Origin: Pseudofrankia nepalensis
GTDB taxonomy: Bacteria; Actinomycetota; Actinomycetes; Frankiales; Frankiaceae
Strand: one strand, 5' to 3'
NCBI RefSeq assembly: GCF_016786305.1
Contig: NZ_JADWYV010000322.1
DNA length: 10,093 bases
Position 1 is the stretch's first letter. Each line of letters opens with the position of its first letter. Both the position numbers and the translations under genes were made by a program. Under the pieces are notes generated by a model. That model ran no database searches. It was given only the letters and a program-made list of their open reading frames with translations, and had not been told where the DNA came from. Below, one piece after another: positions 5,811 through 10,093 of the stretch.

Positions 5811-6185
5811 TTGCCCACGATCCAGCAGCTGGTCCGCAAGGGCCGGCAGGACAAGGTCGAGAAGACCAAGACCCCTGCCCTCAAGGGGAGCCCGCAGCGT
5901 CGTGGCGTGTGCACCCGCGTCTACACGACCACCCCCAAGAAGCCGAACTCGGCGCTGCGCAAGGTCGCCCGTGTCCGGCTCTCCAGCGGGATCGAGGTCA
6001 CCGCGTACATCCCGGGTGTGGGTCATAACCTCCAGGAGCACTCGATGGTCCTGGTGCGTGGCGGCCGAGTGAAGGACCTCCCGGGCGTTCGCTACAAGAT
6101 CGTCCGTGGCGCGCTGGACACCCAGGGCGTCCGCAACCGCAAGCAGGCTCGTAGCCGCTACGGCGCGAAGAAGGAGAAGGGCTGA
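5811..6185 (+). CDS. rpsL: 30S ribosomal protein S12
   Basis: S12 lies at the decoding centre of the small subunit and controls accuracy of tRNA selection; it is the classic site of streptomycin resistance. The 124-residue protein starts MPTIQQLVRKGR and is full length. The conserved TTPKKPNSALRK and GGRVKDLPGVRYK loops are intact, with Lys at positions 43 and 88, the streptomycin-sensitive state; Asp89 is the residue often methylthiolated. The start is the rare codon TTG at 5811, fixed by the conserved N-terminus and by GGGAG at 5801-5805 with 5-nt spacing. It is the first gene of the str operon, and its stop overlaps the rpsG start (TGATG). Confidence 0.97.
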   Translation: MPTIQQLVRKGRQDKVEKTKTPALKGSPQRRGVCTRVYTTTPKKPNSALRKVARVRLSSGIEVTAYIPGVGHNLQEHSMVLVRGGRVKDLPGVRYKIVRGALDTQGVRNRKQARSRYGAKKEKG

Positions 6186-6655
6186 TGCCGCGCAAGGGGC
6201 CCGCTCCCAAGCACACCGTCGTCGTCGACCCGGTGTACGGGTCGCCGCTGGTGACCGCCCTGGTCAACAAGGTGCTGCTGAGCGGCAAGAAGTCGGTCGC
6301 CGAGCGGATCGTCTACGGCGCGCTCGAGGGCGCCCGGGAGAAGACCGGCAACGACCCGGTCGTCACGCTCAAGCGCGCGCTCGACAACGTCAAGCCCACG
6401 CTGGAGGTGCGCAGCCGCCGGGTCGGTGGCGCCACCTACCAGGTGCCGGTCGAGGTCCGCGCGGGCCGCAGCACCACGCTGGCGCTGCGCTGGCTGGTGA
6501 GCTACGCCCGGGCCCGGCGTGAGAAGACGATGACCGAGCGGCTCATGAACGAGCTGATCGACGCGAGCAACGGTCTCGGCGCGAGCGTGAAGCGCCGGGA
6601 GGACACCCACAAGATGGCGGAGTCCAACAAGGCCTTCGCCCACTACCGCTGGTGA
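6185..6655 (+). CDS. rpsG: 30S ribosomal protein S7
   Basis: S7 is the primary protein that nucleates folding of the 3' major (head) domain of 16S rRNA and contacts the E-site tRNA. The 156-residue protein is full length: MPRKGPAPKHTVVVDPVYGS at the start, the RRVGGATYQVPVEVR beta-hairpin region near 78-92, and the usual C-terminal AFAHYRW. ATG 6185 overlaps the rpsL TGA by one base. Its Shine-Dalgarno sequence (GGAG, 6173-6176) lies inside the Lys-rich end of rpsL, so the two are translationally coupled. In enteric bacteria S7 represses this operon at the rpsL-rpsG gap; no such gap exists here, so that control cannot work in the same way. Confidence 0.97.
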   Translation: MPRKGPAPKHTVVVDPVYGSPLVTALVNKVLLSGKKSVAERIVYGALEGAREKTGNDPVVTLKRALDNVKPTLEVRSRRVGGATYQVPVEVRAGRSTTLALRWLVSYARARREKTMTERLMNELIDASNGLGASVKRREDTHKMAESNKAFAHYRW

Positions 6656-6661
6656 CCTGTC

Positions 6662-8755
<2,094 letters not shown>

Positions 8756-8827
8756 CGACGGGTTAGTCCCGCCCAGCTCACTAAAGACGAAACACAGCAC
8801 GACACCACCGTCCTTGGAGGGACACCC

Positions 8828-10021
8828 GTGGCGAAGCAGAAGTTCGAGCGGACCAAACCGCACGTCAACATTGGCACCATCGGTCACATCGACCATGGCA
8901 AGACCACGCTGACGGCCGCGATCACCAAGGTCCTGCACGACGCGCACCCGGACCTGAACCCGTTCACCCCGTTCGACCAGATCGACAAGGCGCCCGAGGA
9001 GAAGGCCCGCGGTATCACCATCTCCATCGCGCACGTCGAGTACCAGACCGACGCGCGGCACTACGCGCACGTCGACTGCCCGGGGCACGCCGACTACATC
9101 AAGAACATGATCACCGGTGCCGCCCAGATGGACGGCGCGATCCTGGTCGTGTCGGCGACCGACGGCCCGATGCCGCAGACGAAGGAGCACGTGCTCCTCG
9201 CCCGCCAGGTCGGCGTCCCGTACATCGTGGTGGCCCTGAACAAGGCCGACATGGTGGACGACGAGGAGATCCTCGAGCTCGTCGAGCTGGAGGTCCGGGA
9301 GCTGCTGTCCAGCTACGAGTTCCCGGGCGACGACGTGCCGGTGGTCCGCGTCTCCGCGCTCAAGGCGCTGGAGGGCGACAAGGAGTGGGGCGCCAAGCTC
9401 CTCGAGCTGATGGCCGCGGTCGACGAGGCCATCCCCGAGCCGGTGCGTGACATCGAGAAGCCGTTCCTCATGCCGATCGAGGACGTCTTCACGATCACCG
9501 GTCGTGGCACGGTCGTCACCGGCCGAGTCGAGCGTGGCATCGTCAAGGTCTCCGAGACCGTCGAGATCGTCGGTATCAAGAACGAGACCACCACGACGAC
9601 CGTCACCGGCGTCGAGATGTTCCGCAAGCTGCTCGACCAGGGCCAGGCGGGCGACAACGTCGGCCTCCTGCTCCGCGGCATCAAGCGCGAGGACGTCGAG
9701 CGCGGCCAGGTCGTCGTGAAGCCGAAGAGCATCACGCCGCACACCGTGTTCGAGGCCCGGGTCTACATCCTGAACAAGGACGAGGGCGGCCGCCACACGC
9801 CGTTCTTCAACAACTACCGGCCTCAGTTCTACTTCCGGACGACCGACGTGACCGGCGTCGTGACCCTCCCCGAGGGCACCGAGATGGTCATGCCGGGCGA
9901 CAACACCGAAATGACGGTCGAGCTGATCCAGCCGATCGCCATGGAGGAGGGCCTGCGGTTCGCCATCCGTGAGGGTGGCCGCACCGTCGGCGCCGGCCAG
10001 GTCCTGAAGGTCCTCAAGTAG
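8828..10021 (+). CDS. tuf: translation elongation factor Tu
   Basis: EF-Tu carries aminoacyl-tRNA to the ribosomal A site as a GTP complex and is usually the most abundant protein of the cell. The 397-residue protein is full length. The G domain has GHIDHGKTT (19-27), RGITI (61-65), DCPGHADY (83-90, catalytic His87) and NKAD (138-141); domains II and III follow with GRGTVVTGRVERG and the FRTTDVTG and PGDN segments. The P-loop has Ile where many species have Val, a mild variant. GTG 8828 has a strong GGAGGG (8816-8821) 6 nt upstream, consistent with high expression. It is the last gene of the str operon, 72 nt after fusA. That gap has no convincing -10/-35 pair, only a small CGGG-TTAGT-CCCG stem. 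Confidence 0.98.
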   Translation: MAKQKFERTKPHVNIGTIGHIDHGKTTLTAAITKVLHDAHPDLNPFTPFDQIDKAPEEKARGITISIAHVEYQTDARHYAHVDCPGHADYIKNMITGAAQMDGAILVVSATDGPMPQTKEHVLLARQVGVPYIVVALNKADMVDDEEILELVELEVRELLSSYEFPGDDVPVVRVSALKALEGDKEWGAKLLELMAAVDEAIPEPVRDIEKPFLMPIEDVFTITGRGTVVTGRVERGIVKVSETVEIVGIKNETTTTTVTGVEMFRKLLDQGQAGDNVGLLLRGIKREDVERGQVVVKPKSITPHTVFEARVYILNKDEGGRHTPFFNNYRPQFYFRTTDVTGVVTLPEGTEMVMPGDNTEMTVELIQPIAMEEGLRFAIREGGRTVGAGQVLKVLK

Positions 10022-10025
10022 CCGA

Positions 10026-10073
10026 GCGGGAGGGGAGGCCGGGGCGCCCAGGGCGTCCGGCCTCACCTCCCGC
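10026..10073 (+). terminator. str operon terminator after tuf
   Basis: A 17-bp stem with one mismatch begins 5 bases after the tuf stop: left arm 10026-10042 (GCGGGAGGGGAGGCCGG) with right arm 10057-10073 (CCGGCCTCACCTCCCGC). The 14-base loop can itself form a CGCC/GGCG stem. No T-run follows, as is usual for actinobacterial terminators. Its strength and position mark the end of the transcription unit. Confidence 0.85.
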
Positions 10074-10093
10074 CGCTGGCTGCTGGTGGACCG

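Noticed and set aside
8756..8827. Internal tuf promoter in the fusA-tuf gap
   Set aside because: Some actinobacteria have one, but TTAGTC and TAAAGA here are only 13 bases apart and fit poorly.

Overview
The window comes from a very GC-rich actinomycete. Codon third positions are almost all G or C, GTG and TTG starts are common, and the ribosomal/elongation-factor proteins are of actinobacterial type. The EF-Tu and EF-G sequences and the style of the conjugation genes suggest Frankia or a close relative. That genus call is inference from memory, not a database match.

Left part (1-3347): a tight, co-directional cluster of DNA-transfer genes. It holds the 3' part of a VirB4-like conjugation ATPase whose Walker A end is missing, a VirD4/TraG-type coupling protein with two membrane segments and intact Walker motifs, and a small DUF4913-type protein. 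These genes are 1 nt apart or overlap by 4 nt, so they look like one transcription unit of an actinobacterial integrative/conjugative element or plasmid. No integrase, relaxase, replication gene or attachment site is visible.

Middle part (3348-4240): a patch of small, unusual or decayed genes. A possible remnant ORF and two tandem hairpins precede an apparently leaderless promoter. Next come a short VOC (glyoxalase-fold) protein that seems to lack an internal segment, and a fragment of a histidine phosphatase whose catalytic RHG has become WHG and whose 3' end is lost. This looks like the scar zone between mobile and core DNA.

Right part (4250-10093): conserved chromosome. A mismatch-specific uracil/thymine DNA glycosylase (mug) lies on the minus strand, converging on the phosphatase fragment. 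About 920 bases without a credible gene follow. They are unusually rich in hairpins and dyads and probably contain the promoter and 5' leader of the next operon. Then comes the str operon in its standard order: rpsL (TTG start), rpsG (1-nt overlap), fusA (6-nt gap) and tuf (72-nt gap), ending in a long GC-rich terminator hairpin. The operon supplies two 30S proteins of the decoding/head region and the two elongation GTPases. rpoB/rpoC, which commonly precede rpsL in actinobacteria, are not in the window; the mug gene and mobile-element DNA occupy that side. I found no clearly new system. The best leads are the structured rpsL leader, the leaderless VOC gene and the recombination scars.
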